From Streptomyces sp. HNM0575 (GTDB taxonomy: Bacteria > Actinomycetota > Actinomycetes > Streptomycetales > Streptomycetaceae): a DNA stretch of 64,000 bases. The stretch covers positions 62,001 through 126,000 of the forward strand of contig NZ_JAASAG010000001.1 of the NCBI RefSeq assembly GCF_012726265.1. The letters are read 5' to 3'. This document shows positions 24,588-33,259 of this stretch, one piece after another. The first letter of the stretch is position 1; every line of letters starts with the position of its first letter. Below the pieces are notes generated by a model that did not search any database, was not told the origin of the DNA, and worked only from the letters and a program-made list of their open reading frames with translations. Made by a program: the position numbers and the translations under genes.

Positions 24588-25490
24588 GTGAAGAACAAGC
24601 CACCGTACGCCATCGGCTCCGTCGACCACGCGCTGCACCTCGCGCAGGTGCTCCAGCAGGAGGGCCCGCTGCGCGTCACCGACGCCGCGGAGCAGCTCGG
24701 CGTCTCACGCTCGACGGCCCACCGGCTCCTCGCGATGCTCGTCTACCGCGACTTCGCGGAACAGATCGACGACCGCCGCTACCGCGCGGGACCGGTGCTG
24801 CGCCCCACCGAGGTCTCCGAGGCGCCGGTCGCACTGCTGCGCCGCGTCGCCCAGCCGCACCTGCACGCGCTGGTGGAGCGCACGGGCGAGACGGCGAACC
24901 TCGTCGTGCTCGCCGGCACGGAAGTACGGTTCCTCGCCACCGTCGAATGCGACCGCGTGCTGCGCGTCGGCGACCGCGCGGGCCTCGCACTGCCCGCACA
25001 CCTGGCCTCCGGGGGGAAGGTGCTGCTGGCGGCCCTGGAGGAGGGGGAGTTGGAGCGGCTGTACGGGGCCGACGCGGGCACGGATTCTCCGGCCTCTACG
25101 GCCCCGGATTCTCCGGTCCCAAATTCCGCGGCCCCGGACTCCGCGGCGTCTACGGCCCCGGAGCCCGCGGCCCCTGAGTCGACGAAGTCCCCTGAGTCCC
25201 CTGAGCCCACGGAACTCCCGGCCGCACAGGGCGGTCTCCGGCGGCTGCGCCGCGAACTGGCCCTCGTGCGCAAGCGCGGCTTCGCCGTCAACAACGGCCT
25301 GACGGAGACCGGTCTGACGGCCGTCGGCATGGCGGTGCACGCCCCGGACGGCAATCCGGTGGCGGCGGTCTCCCTCGCCGCCCCTACGGCACGCTTCGGC
25401 CAGGACGTACTCCCGGTGTGGGTGGCGGCGATCTCCGCGGCGGTCACGGGCATCGCGCGCGATCTGACGGCCGACCCGGCCGGTCTTTGA
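24588..25490 (+). CDS. IclR family regulator of the gentisate operon
   Basis: 300 residues from GTG 24588. The winged helix is at the N-terminus (GPLRVTDAAEQLGVSRSTAHRLLAML). The IclR effector domain follows (HLHALVERTGETANLVVLAG through AVNNGLTETGLTAVGMAV). A Pro/Ser/Thr/Glu-rich insert of about 45 residues (about 25080-25220) splits the effector domain in a loop and makes the protein longer than the usual 250-260 residues. It is divergent from the catabolic genes and so probably their aromatic acid-responsive regulator. Confidence 0.85.
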   Translation: MKNKPPYAIGSVDHALHLAQVLQQEGPLRVTDAAEQLGVSRSTAHRLLAMLVYRDFAEQIDDRRYRAGPVLRPTEVSEAPVALLRRVAQPHLHALVERTGETANLVVLAGTEVRFLATVECDRVLRVGDRAGLALPAHLASGGKVLLAALEEGELERLYGADAGTDSPASTAPDSPVPNSAAPDSAASTAPEPAAPESTKSPESPEPTELPAAQGGLRRLRRELALVRKRGFAVNNGLTETGLTAVGMAVHAPDGNPVAAVSLAAPTARFGQDVLPVWVAAISAAVTGIARDLTADPAGL

Positions 25491-25555
25491 GGTCCGGCCT
25501 TCGTCCTTTCCGATCGCTCTGTCCTCTCCGATCGCGTCGTCTCTCCCGGCGGGAG

Positions 25556-26425
25556 TCAGGCCGGGAGGAAGTCCTGGAGGAGGCGGACCAAAGAGCCCGG
25601 GGAGTCGATCCAGGGGTAGTGGCCGGTGTCCTTCAGGGTGTGGAGGCGGGCGTTCGGGAAGGACTCCGCGACCGCCTCGCCCGCGCGCATGCCCGTCACC
25701 GCGTCGAGGTCGCCCGTGACGACGAGGACGGGGGCGTCGACGTCGCGCAGCGCATCCAGGACGGTGAGGCGGGCAGGTTCGTCCACGCCCTGCCAGAAGC
25801 CCGCTCGTGGAACCGGGTTGAGCTGGTCGCCCTCGGCGGCGGCGTGGGCGCGCTGGGGCTCGTCCCAGCGTGCGTACGCCATGGGCGCGGCGCGGAACAG
25901 GAGCGAACGGACCTCGTCGAAGTCGGCCGCTTGGTCGAGGAGTTGGACGGCGGTGTGCGCCTCCGCCCACCAGTCGCCCTCCTGGGCACGGGAGTTGAAG
26001 ATCTCCCGTGCGTCGTCGGGGAGTTCGCCCTGGAGGCGGGAGCCCGGATTGAGCAGCACGAGGTGGGTGAGGCGGTCCGGGTGGGCCGCCGCGTACGTCT
26101 GGGCGGTGGCCGTCGCCGCGTCGTGCGCCAGGAGGGCGAAGCGGTCGAGGCCGAGGTGGGCGCGGAGGGCTTCGACGTCCTCGGAGAGGCGGGGGAAGGA
26201 GTACTCGCCGGGGTCGGCGGCGGCCGGGGAGTCTCCGGTGCCGCGCGCGTCGGGCAGCACCAGACGCCGGTACGCGCCGAGGCCGCCGAGGTCGCCGAGG
26301 TACGCCGCGTCACGCGCCGGGCCTCCCGCGAGGCACACCACGGGCGGGCGCTCGCGGCCCGGGGGATCGCCGCCGAGCAGGCGGTAGCTCAGTTCTGCGC
26401 CGTCGTACGAGGAGAAGTGCGGCAT
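25556..26425 (-). CDS. Alpha/beta-fold hydrolase with Asp at the nucleophile position
   Basis: 289 residues from ATG 26425. The oxyanion segment (VVCLAGGPARDAAYLGDL) is similar to proline iminopeptidase-like enzymes. The usual G-x-S-x-G elbow reads A-H-D-A-A (Asp102 in LLAHDAATATA). The acid (VTGDLDAVTG) and the final His (LKDTGHYPW) are present. An Asp nucleophile is the rule in epoxide hydrolases and haloalkane dehalogenases, so esterase or peptidase activity should not be assumed. It converges with the IclR gene. Confidence 0.8.
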   Translation of the reverse strand: MPHFSSYDGAELSYRLLGGDPPGRERPPVVCLAGGPARDAAYLGDLGGLGAYRRLVLPDARGTGDSPAAADPGEYSFPRLSEDVEALRAHLGLDRFALLAHDAATATAQTYAAAHPDRLTHLVLLNPGSRLQGELPDDAREIFNSRAQEGDWWAEAHTAVQLLDQAADFDEVRSLLFRAAPMAYARWDEPQRAHAAAEGDQLNPVPRAGFWQGVDEPARLTVLDALRDVDAPVLVVTGDLDAVTGMRAGEAVAESFPNARLHTLKDTGHYPWIDSPGSLVRLLQDFLPA

Positions 26426-26777
26426 ACCCCTCAGCGTGCCCCAAGTGGGGGCGTGCAGCCGTCAGGACGTGCGGCCACCGGGGATGTGGAGCCGTGGGCC
26501 GAGTGAGGAGGGCCGCCGTATGTGCAGGTCACGGCCGTCGGCGTACGGTCGGGCCGTCGCCACGTGCCGGGCCGCCGCGGAGCGGAACGGCACTGCCGTG
26601 ACGGGGAGTTCGGGCATGGCGGGGAGTTCGCGCGACGGGGAGTGGGGAGTTCGGGTGGACGGGACTCGGCGCCGGTGCCATGGGGCGCTCGCACTCGGCC
26701 CGGCGGTGCGGCCCGGTGGTGCGGCCCGGTGGTGCGGCCCGGCGGTGCGCGTCCGGGCGGTCCTGACCGCTCGGCGG
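26426..26777. other. Intergenic region with GTGCGGCCCGGTG repeats, no gene seen
   Basis: This gap follows the nitroreductase stop and precedes the hydrolase start on the minus strand. It contains no credible ORF. From about 26700 to 26755 a 13-base unit GTGCGGCCCGGTG is repeated about four times, and the stem AACTCCCC/GGGGAGTT pattern recurs around 26605-26650. It may contain the nitroreductase terminator and the hydrolase promoter. Confidence 0.4.
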
Positions 26778-27443
26778 TCAGATTCCGAGGAAGGTCACCG
26801 TCTCCTTCATCTCCGCCCGCCCGGTACGCAGCGGTGGCACGCCTTCCTTCTCGAAGCCCAGCGAGACACCGCAGAGCAGCACGAGCCCGTCGTCCGCTCC
26901 GACCGCCTCGCTGACGGTCTCGCGATACATGGTCCACATGACCTGGGGGCAGCTGTGCAGCCCTTCCGCCCTCAGCAGCAGCATCACCGTCTGTAGGTAC
27001 ATCCCCGCGTCGGCCCACTGTCCGGGCCCCATCCTCCGGTCGAGATAGCAGAACAGGACGACCGGCGCCCCGAACGCCTCCGAGTTCAACGCGGCGATCC
27101 TCCTGGGCCTGTCCTGGGCGTCGCGCTCGATTCCCAGCGCCTCGTAGCGCTGGGCGGCGGCAGCGGAGAAGCGGTCCCGATACGGCGACGCCAGCACGGC
27201 CGGATACATCGGATACTCCCGTTCGTCGCCCGGATCTCCCGCCAGCGCCCTGGCCGTCGCGCGTTCCTTCAGTTCGGCCAAGGGCTCGCCGGTCACGACG
27301 TACACATGCCACGGCTGGAGGTTCCCGCTCGACGGGGCCCGCGTGGCCGCGGTCAGCACTCGTTCCAGCACTTCTCGGGGCACCGGCTTGTCGCTGAACG
27401 CCCGCACGGCTCTGCGACTGTCCACGGCGTCATACACATCCAC
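26778..27443 (-). CDS. Nitroreductase family FMN oxidoreductase
   Basis: About 221 residues from the GTG at 27443, with AGAGGA upstream. The family opening VYDAVDSRRAVRAFSDKPVP, which binds FMN phosphate, is followed by APSSGNLQPWHVYVV. A C-terminal GVSLGFEKEGV completes the dimer-forming FMN pocket. Such enzymes reduce nitro groups, quinones or enones with NAD(P)H. The divergent MFS gene begins 196 bases away, so the two may share control. The physiological substrate is unknown. Confidence 0.85.
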   Translation of the reverse strand: MDVYDAVDSRRAVRAFSDKPVPREVLERVLTAATRAPSSGNLQPWHVYVVTGEPLAELKERATARALAGDPGDEREYPMYPAVLASPYRDRFSAAAAQRYEALGIERDAQDRPRRIAALNSEAFGAPVVLFCYLDRRMGPGQWADAGMYLQTVMLLLRAEGLHSCPQVMWTMYRETVSEAVGADDGLVLLCGVSLGFEKEGVPPLRTGRAEMKETVTFLGI

Positions 27444-27639
27444 GTCTTCGTGTCCTCTCAGTCGACCGAGCCCTCCGCCGAGTTCGGCGGTCGGTGCCGA
27501 GCATCGCGGGACCTTCGGCAGCCCGCTGACGATCCGGCCTCGCTCGTGAACGTCCGGACGTGCCCTAGGGCGAAAGGCCGACTCCGTCAGCGCCGAAAGC
27601 CAGGTGCCGCGGCGGCCCCTGCGGCTTAGCGTGCCCCGT

Positions 27640-29601
27640 ATGACTTCATCAGGGGACGAGCCGGGCGGGGGACCGGCGGACGGGCCGCGGGAGAGCCCGG
27701 CGGGCAGCCCCGGCGACGGGCCGGTGCGCGGGCCGGTGGACGGCCCGTTCGGCGGCCCGCTGGGCGGCGGGACGGACCGCTCCCGGGTGGACGGGACCGC
27801 CGGCCTGCCGTCGTCCGGCAACTCGCCCTCGTCCGCCGACTCGCCCTCGTCCGCCGACTCGTCCTTGTCGGGCAACTCGCCCTCGTCGGACGACTCGTCC
27901 TCGTCGGGCAACTCGCCCCCGCCCGGGGGCCGTTCGGCTGCCTCCGCGCACGCGGCGGCAGCCGCCGCCGTCCATGCTCCGGCCCAGGGCCCCGCCACGG
28001 CCGGAGCCCCCGCGCGGGTCCCGGACCCGGAACCCGTGCCCGCCGCTCCGGGCCCAGCCGGTACGGGTCTGACCGCCACGGCACCCGAGACCACCCTCGG
28101 GGCGCCGTCGCCGTCGCCGTCGCCCCGTACCCGCGAGAAGACGGTACTCAGCTGCGGATACCGGGCGTTGACCCTCGGCATCGTCTCCGTGATCTTCCTC
28201 ATCGCCTTCGAGGCGACCGCCGTCGGCACGGCGATGCCCGTGGCCGCCGACGAGCTGCACGGAGTGTCCGCCTACGCCTTCGCCTTCTCCGCCCTCTTCA
28301 CCACGTCCCTGCTCGGCATGGTCGTCTCGGGCCAGTGGTCCGACCGGCGCGGCCCGCTGCCGCCGGTGGCGGCGGGCATCGGGGCCTTCGCGGCGGGACT
28401 CGTGGCCTCCGGTACGGCCGTCAGCATGTGGATCTTCGTGCTGGGGCGGGCACTTCAGGGCGTCGGCGGCGGACTCGTCATCGTCGCGCTGTACGTCACC
28501 GTCAGCCGCGCCTATCCGGAGCGGTTGCGGCCCACGGTGATGGCGTCGTTCGCCGCGGCGTGGGTGGTGCCCGCCGTGGTCGGGCCGCTGATCGCGGGCT
28601 CCGTGACGCAGCACCTGGGCTGGCGCTGGGTGTTCCTCGGGATTCCCGTACTGGTGGCGGTGCCGCTCGCGGTGATGATGCCTGCGCTGCGGCGTTCCGC
28701 GTCCGGTCCGCCGCCCGGCCGTAAGACGGCGGGAGGGCCTGAGGACCGGCGGCGGCTGCGGTACGCGGTGCTGCTGGCCGCCGGCGCCGGGCTGTTGCAG
28801 TACGCGGGGCAGCGGCTGACCCTCGTCGCGGTGCTGCCCGCCGTCGCGGGCGCCGCGCTGCTCGTACCGGCGGCGCTGCGGCTGCTGCCCCCCGGGACGT
28901 ACCGGGCGGCGCGCGGACTGCCCGCGGTGGTGCTGCTGCGCGGCATCGCGGCGGGCGGCTTCGTGGTCGCGGAGAGCTTCGTACCGCTCATGCTCGTCAG
29001 CCAGCGCGGGCTGTCGGTCACCATGGCCGGGCTGGCGATGGCGGCGGGCGGCGGCACCTGGGCGCTGGGCTCCTTCACGCAGTCACGGCCGCGGGTCCGC
29101 CCGTACCGTGAACGGCTGATGCGGGCGGGGATGGTGCTGGTGACGGGCGGCATCGCGTACGCGCCGCTGGCGCTCGCGCCCGCCGTGCCGGTGTGGACGC
29201 TGGCCGTCGCGATGGCGGTGTCCTGTTACGGCATGGGTCTGGTGATCTCCTCCACGAGCGTGCTGCTGCTCCAGCTGTCCGCACCGGAGGAGGCGGGGAA
29301 GAACTCGGCGGCGCTCCAGATGTCCGACAGCCTCTCGAACGTGGTGCTGCTGGCGGTCACGGGCGCCGCGTTCGCGCTGTGCGGGGGCGGATCGGTGCAC
29401 GTGGGCGCGGGTGGCGCTGCGGGCGGCGGTGCGGGTGGTTCTGGCGGAGCGGGTGGTGCGGGTGGTGCGGGCGGAGTCGCGGCGTCTGCGGCGTCCGCGA
29501 CGGACGGGCGCCCGCTCGCCTTCGTCGCGGTCTACGCGGCGTCGGCGCTGGTGTGCGCGGTGGGCGTGGGCGTCGCGGGGCGGCTGCGGGAGCGCGGCTG
29601 A
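27640..29601 (+). CDS. MFS transporter with long disordered N-terminus
   Basis: 653 residues from ATG 27640. The first ~165 residues are low-complexity, with Ser/Asp/Gly repeats such as SSADS and SGNSP, then Ala/Pro. The MFS core begins near TLGIVSVIFLIAFEATAVGTAMP, and motif A is seen as GQWSDRRGPLPP. Twelve spans are expected, and the C-terminal loop contains a Gly/Ala run (GGAGGAGGAGG). The core resembles drug/proton antiporters. Substrate unknown; the divergent nitroreductase might act on the same xenobiotic. Confidence 0.8.
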   Translation: MTSSGDEPGGGPADGPRESPAGSPGDGPVRGPVDGPFGGPLGGGTDRSRVDGTAGLPSSGNSPSSADSPSSADSSLSGNSPSSDDSSSSGNSPPPGGRSAASAHAAAAAAVHAPAQGPATAGAPARVPDPEPVPAAPGPAGTGLTATAPETTLGAPSPSPSPRTREKTVLSCGYRALTLGIVSVIFLIAFEATAVGTAMPVAADELHGVSAYAFAFSALFTTSLLGMVVSGQWSDRRGPLPPVAAGIGAFAAGLVASGTAVSMWIFVLGRALQGVGGGLVIVALYVTVSRAYPERLRPTVMASFAAAWVVPAVVGPLIAGSVTQHLGWRWVFLGIPVLVAVPLAVMMPALRRSASGPPPGRKTAGGPEDRRRLRYAVLLAAGAGLLQYAGQRLTLVAVLPAVAGAALLVPAALRLLPPGTYRAARGLPAVVLLRGIAAGGFVVAESFVPLMLVSQRGLSVTMAGLAMAAGGGTWALGSFTQSRPRVRPYRERLMRAGMVLVTGGIAYAPLALAPAVPVWTLAVAMAVSCYGMGLVISSTSVLLLQLSAPEEAGKNSAALQMSDSLSNVVLLAVTGAAFALCGGGSVHVGAGGAAGGGAGGSGGAGGAGGAGGVAASAASATDGRPLAFVAVYAASALVCAVGVGVAGRLRERG

Positions 29602-29719
29602 GGCCACCGCCGCTCCCGCCCGCAAGCTGTCGCCGCGCGCCGGTCCTGCCCTGCCCGCCGTTCTCCAAGCGCCGGTGCCGGGATGTCGCCGGGACCCAAA
29701 ATCCGCTTATGGTTCGGCC

Positions 29720-30625
29720 ATGTTCGACTCGCGGCACATACGGACGTTCCACGAAGTGGTGCGGGCCGGTTCGTACTCGGCGGCGGCGCGGGCGCTCGGC
29801 TACACACAGCCCGCGATCACGCAGCAGATGAAGGCGCTCGAACGGTCCGTCGGCACGCCCCTGTTCGTACGCGTCGGGCGGCGGATGCGGCTCACCGAGG
29901 CCGGGGAGGCCCTGGAACGGCACGCGGGCGTGATCCTCGACCGGATCTCCGCGGCGCAGCAGCAGATGTCGGCGATCACCGGACTGCGGTCCGGCCGCGT
30001 ACGGATGTGCGCCTTCCCCAGCGCCGGGGCCACCCTCGTACCGGAGGCGCTGGCCCGGCTGGCGGCCGAACACCCGGGCATACGGGTCGAGTTGCAGGAG
30101 GCGGAGCCGCCGGACTCGATGCGCCGCGTCGCCGACGGCGAGTGCGACATCACCCTCGCCTTCACCTATCCCGGGCTCCATGAGCAGGTGCCGGACGAAC
30201 TGGTCGAGATCCCGCTGATGGAGGACCAGTTGACCGTGCTGCTGCCCGCCGGGCATCCCATGGCGCGGCGGCGTGCGGTGCGGCTCGCGGAGCTGGCGGA
30301 CGAGCGGTGGATCGCGGGATGTCTGCGCTGCCGCGCCAACTTCCTGCACGAATGCGCCGAGTTGGGCTTCGCGCCGGACGTGGCCTTCACCACCGACGAC
30401 ATCCTCGTCGTGCAGAGCCTCGTCGCCGAAGGGCTCGGCATCGCGATGATGCCGGGGCTGGTGCTCTCGTTCCTCGTGCACCAGAAGGTCACGGGGCGGG
30501 CGCTGGACCCGGCCTCGCGGCGGCAGGTCTCCGCGTACGTGCTGCGCGAGCATCTCGACATCCCCGCGACGGCGCTGGTGCTGGACGAGTTGAGGACGGC
30601 GGCCGGCAACAGGGTGGGCTGCTAG
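29720..30625 (+). CDS. LysR family transcriptional regulator
   Basis: 301 residues from ATG 29720. The HTH is at residues 1-60 (FHEVVRAGSYSAAARALGYTQPAITQQ), followed by the linker helix and the LysR substrate-binding domain (VRMCAFPSAGATLVPEALARL onwards). The last part, VVQSLVAEGLGIAMMPGLV, is the usual co-inducer domain 2. It lies upstream of the cysteine dioxygenase and YeiH genes, with a T-N11-A palindrome in front of them, so it probably controls them, perhaps in response to a sulfur metabolite. Confidence 0.87.
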   Translation: MFDSRHIRTFHEVVRAGSYSAAARALGYTQPAITQQMKALERSVGTPLFVRVGRRMRLTEAGEALERHAGVILDRISAAQQQMSAITGLRSGRVRMCAFPSAGATLVPEALARLAAEHPGIRVELQEAEPPDSMRRVADGECDITLAFTYPGLHEQVPDELVEIPLMEDQLTVLLPAGHPMARRRAVRLAELADERWIAGCLRCRANFLHECAELGFAPDVAFTTDDILVVQSLVAEGLGIAMMPGLVLSFLVHQKVTGRALDPASRRQVSAYVLREHLDIPATALVLDELRTAAGNRVGC

Positions 30626-30690
30626 GCGCGTTCGCGCGGCGGCCCCCGGGGGTGGGTCCGGGGTCGGACCCGGGGGCCGGTGGCCGGGGG

Positions 30691-30850
30691 CAGCTGACAG
30701 TCATTGATATCTGTCAGCTGAAACCTGCCAGTTGAAATCCGTCAGCTGGTATCTGTCAGCTGAAATCTGACATCTGCCAGCCGATATCCGTCACCTGAAG
30801 TCCGTCACTTGACCTCCGTCACCTGAAGTCCGGTCACCTGACATCTGATC
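30691..30850. repeat. Heptanucleotide tandem array (CTGTCAG/CCGTCAC type)
   Basis: About 22 degenerate seven-base units in register, for example CTGTCAG, CTGAAAC, CTGCCAG, CCGTCAG, CTGGTAT, CTGACAT, CCGTCAC, CTGAAGT. The first 30 bases form a perfect 10-bp hairpin, CAGCTGACAG (30691-30700) with CTGTCAGCTG (30711-30720), possibly the LysR gene terminator. The array resembles that at 43663-43854, including the CAGCTGACA start. The rest of the 335-base gap (30626-30960) holds the cysteine dioxygenase promoter. Confidence 0.8.
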
Positions 30851-30898
30851 CAGAGACCGCCCCGGACGGTCCGGCCCGGCTCCCGTCCATAAGCAGTA

Positions 30899-30915
30899 GT
30901 TGGCGTGCGGCCAAC
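30899..30915. promoter_or_regulatory. Candidate LysR operator before cysteine dioxygenase
   Basis: GTTGGC-GTGCG-GCCAAC is an inverted repeat with the T-N11-A form typical of LysR-type binding sites. It lies 45 bases before the cysteine dioxygenase start and about 270 bases after the LysR gene. Confidence 0.45.
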
Positions 30916-30960
30916 AAACCGTCGTTGGACGTGATGTGTCGGCGGCGGCACGCTGCGGAC

Positions 30961-31632
30961 ATGGCCACTTCGACGCAGCATCACACCGCGCACGCCGCTG
31001 CGGGCGCCGCCGTACCCGCCGCCACCGCCGCGCCGCGTACGACGGCGCGGATCGACGCGCTCGTACGGGACGTACGTGAAGTGGTCGCGCGTGGCATGGC
31101 GCCGGACGTGACGGCCTATCTCGTCGGCGAGAAGCTCGCACCGCACCTCGGTGCGGGTGCCGCCGCGGGCGGCGACGACGCCGGGACCGGGATCGGGACC
31201 GCGGGCGGTCCGGACGCGCTGCTCACGCCCGAGCAGTACGAGGGCGATCCCGAGCGCTACCGGCAGCATCTGCTGCACGCCGAGCCCGACGGCAGCTTCT
31301 CCCTCGTCGCGCTGGTCTGGCTGCCCGGCCAGTGCACGCCCGTGCACGACCACGTCTCGTGGTGCGTCACCGGAGTGCACCGCGGCGAGGAGCACGAACG
31401 GCGCTACCGGCTGCTGCCCGCCGAGGAGCCCGGCGGCAGCGCACGGCTCGTCGCCACCGAGGACGTGATCAACCCGGTGGGCGCGGTCTGCGGATTCGCG
31501 CCGCCCGGCGACATACACAAGGTGTGGAACGGCTGCGAGGAGAAGGCCGTTTCGATCCACATCTACGGGGCGGACGTCTCACGCCTCGGCAGCAGCGTGC
31601 GCCGCGTGTACGAGCTGCCGGCGGACCGCTGA
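30961..31632 (+). CDS. Cysteine dioxygenase (cupin)
   Basis: 223 residues from ATG 30961; an upstream in-frame start at 30925 is less likely because it lies close to the operator. The Fe(II) cupin has CTPVHDHVSWCVTGVHRGEE, with two His ligands, and a later GDIHKVWNG with the third His. An Ala/Gly insert (about residues 75-90) is low-complexity. It oxidises cysteine to cysteine sulfinate. The stop overlaps the start of a YeiH exporter gene in TGATG, suggesting that sulfite derived from the product is exported. Confidence 0.85.
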   Translation: MATSTQHHTAHAAAGAAVPAATAAPRTTARIDALVRDVREVVARGMAPDVTAYLVGEKLAPHLGAGAAAGGDDAGTGIGTAGGPDALLTPEQYEGDPERYRQHLLHAEPDGSFSLVALVWLPGQCTPVHDHVSWCVTGVHRGEEHERRYRLLPAEEPGGSARLVATEDVINPVGAVCGFAPPGDIHKVWNGCEEKAVSIHIYGADVSRLGSSVRRVYELPADR

Positions 31633-32945
31633 TGGCGCTGCTGGGGGACCACCGCCCGTCCGCGTCGGCTGGCCACCGCCGGTCGGCACCGGTTGATCAC
31701 CGCCCGTCCGTACCCGCGCCCGAATCCGCGCCCGCGCCCCAACCCGCCTCCGCGGCCGCCTCAGTGGCCGGGGCCGGGGCACGGTCCGCTCCGCAGGCTC
31801 CGCCCACCCGGTCCGCCCGCCCCGTCAGCAAGCTGCCCGGCCTCGCCCTCGCCGCGCTCGGCGTCGCCGCGGCCGGTGCCGTGCACCTCGCGGTCCCCGC
31901 CGTGCCGAAGCTGACGGCCGCCGTCGTGCTGGGCATCCTCGCCGCCCATCTGCCGGGAGTGCGCGCTCTGGTGAACGGGGCGGCGCGCCCCGGTCTGTCG
32001 CTGGCCGGTAAGCGGCTGATGCGGCTCGGAGTCGTACTGCTCGGGCTGAAGTTGAGCGTCGGCGACGTACTCGGCCTGGGCTGGGCGACCGTCGCCATGG
32101 TGCTCGTCGTCGTCGCGGCGACCTTCTCCGGGACGCTGTGGCTCGGCAAGCGACTCGGGCTCCCCGGCGATCAGCCGCTCCTCATCGCCACCGGTTACTC
32201 GATCTGCGGCGCGTCCGCGATCTGCGCGGTCAGCGAGGTACGGGAGAGCGAGGAGCGCGACGTCGCCACGTCAGTCGCCCTCGTCACGCTGTGCGGAACG
32301 CTCGCCATCGCCGTACTGCCGTTGCTGCACCACCCGTTGGGCCTGGACGCGGGGCAGTTCGGACGCTGGGTCGGCGCCGGAGTGCACGACGTCGGGCAGG
32401 TCGTCGCCACCGCGCAGACCGCCGGAGGGCACGCGCTGGGGCAGGCGGTGCTGGTGAAGCTGATGCGCGTCGCGCTGCTCGCCCCGCTGGTGGCGGCGGT
32501 GGTGCTGTCCGTACGGGCGCGGCGGCAAGCGGGCGCACCCGGGACGCCCGGAACCACGGCCACGCCCGGAACCACGGCCACGACCGGGACCGCTACCGCA
32601 AACGGAAGCGCGACTGAGAACGGGACCGGAACCGGAACGGCGACCAGAAGCGCGAACGGAGGCGGCGCCGCCGCGCGGACCTCGCGTCCGCCGCTCGTCC
32701 CGCTGTTCGTCGCCGGGTTCCTGCTGATGGTCGCCGTACGTACCACCGGCGTGCTGCCTGTGAGCGCCCTCTCCCTGGCCGACACGCTTCAGGAACTGCT
32801 GCTCGCCGCAGCCCTGTTCGGCCTCGGCAGCGCCGTGCACCTGCCGACCCTGGCCCGTACGGGGGGCAGGGTCGCGGCACTCGGTCTGTGCTCGTGGATC
32901 GTCATCGCGGGAGTGTCGTACGGGGGCGTGCTGCTGACCTCCTGA
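31632..32945 (+). CDS. YeiH/YadS-type putative sulfate/sulfite exporter
   Basis: 437 residues from ATG 31632, coupled to the cysteine dioxygenase stop. The YeiH (UPF0324) pattern is clear: LMRLGVVLLGLKLSVGDVLGLG, IATGYSICGASAICAVSEV and VGAGVHDVGQVVATAQ. Ten spans are expected. A disordered N-terminus of about 65 residues and a Thr/Gly/Ala repeat insert (about 32530-32680, units such as PGTTAT) interrupt the core. With cysteine dioxygenase, it probably forms a cysteine-disposal module. Confidence 0.85.
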   Translation: MALLGDHRPSASAGHRRSAPVDHRPSVPAPESAPAPQPASAAASVAGAGARSAPQAPPTRSARPVSKLPGLALAALGVAAAGAVHLAVPAVPKLTAAVVLGILAAHLPGVRALVNGAARPGLSLAGKRLMRLGVVLLGLKLSVGDVLGLGWATVAMVLVVVAATFSGTLWLGKRLGLPGDQPLLIATGYSICGASAICAVSEVRESEERDVATSVALVTLCGTLAIAVLPLLHHPLGLDAGQFGRWVGAGVHDVGQVVATAQTAGGHALGQAVLVKLMRVALLAPLVAAVVLSVRARRQAGAPGTPGTTATPGTTATTGTATANGSATENGTGTGTATRSANGGGAAARTSRPPLVPLFVAGFLLMVAVRTTGVLPVSALSLADTLQELLLAAALFGLGSAVHLPTLARTGGRVAALGLCSWIVIAGVSYGGVLLTS

Positions 32946-33259
32946 GAGGCGTGAGCCGCTCGGGCCGTGAGCCCCGCGGCCGCGAAGCCCGCGCCCCGCC
33001 CCGTCCGGGCCTCCCACCTAGTCCGCGCCCGCGCGCCCCGCCCCGCCCCCGCAACTCCCCTTCCGTACGCGGCAATACGTACGGAACCGGACTCCCCGCG
33101 GAGGCTGTCACCGGCCGCCGGTAGGGTGAAACGGCCTCGCGCCGACGCGCGGCCCCGCGGACGATCGCGCGCACGACCACGAGCACCCGTACGACGCGTA
33201 CGACGACGACCATGCGCACGATCCCGCGTAGGACCACGCACCCGACCCCTCCGGAGACC
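32946..33259. other. Intergenic region upstream of helicase, no gene seen
   Basis: 314 bases of very GC-rich DNA. CGTACGAC and GCGCACGAC short repeats are scattered at 33150-33230. No RNA gene or clear promoter is recognisable. Confidence 0.4.

Noticed and set aside
26426..26777. Possible tRNA or small gene in the gap
   Set aside because: No T-loop GGTTCGA-type sequence or cloverleaf, and the ORFs are repeat translations.
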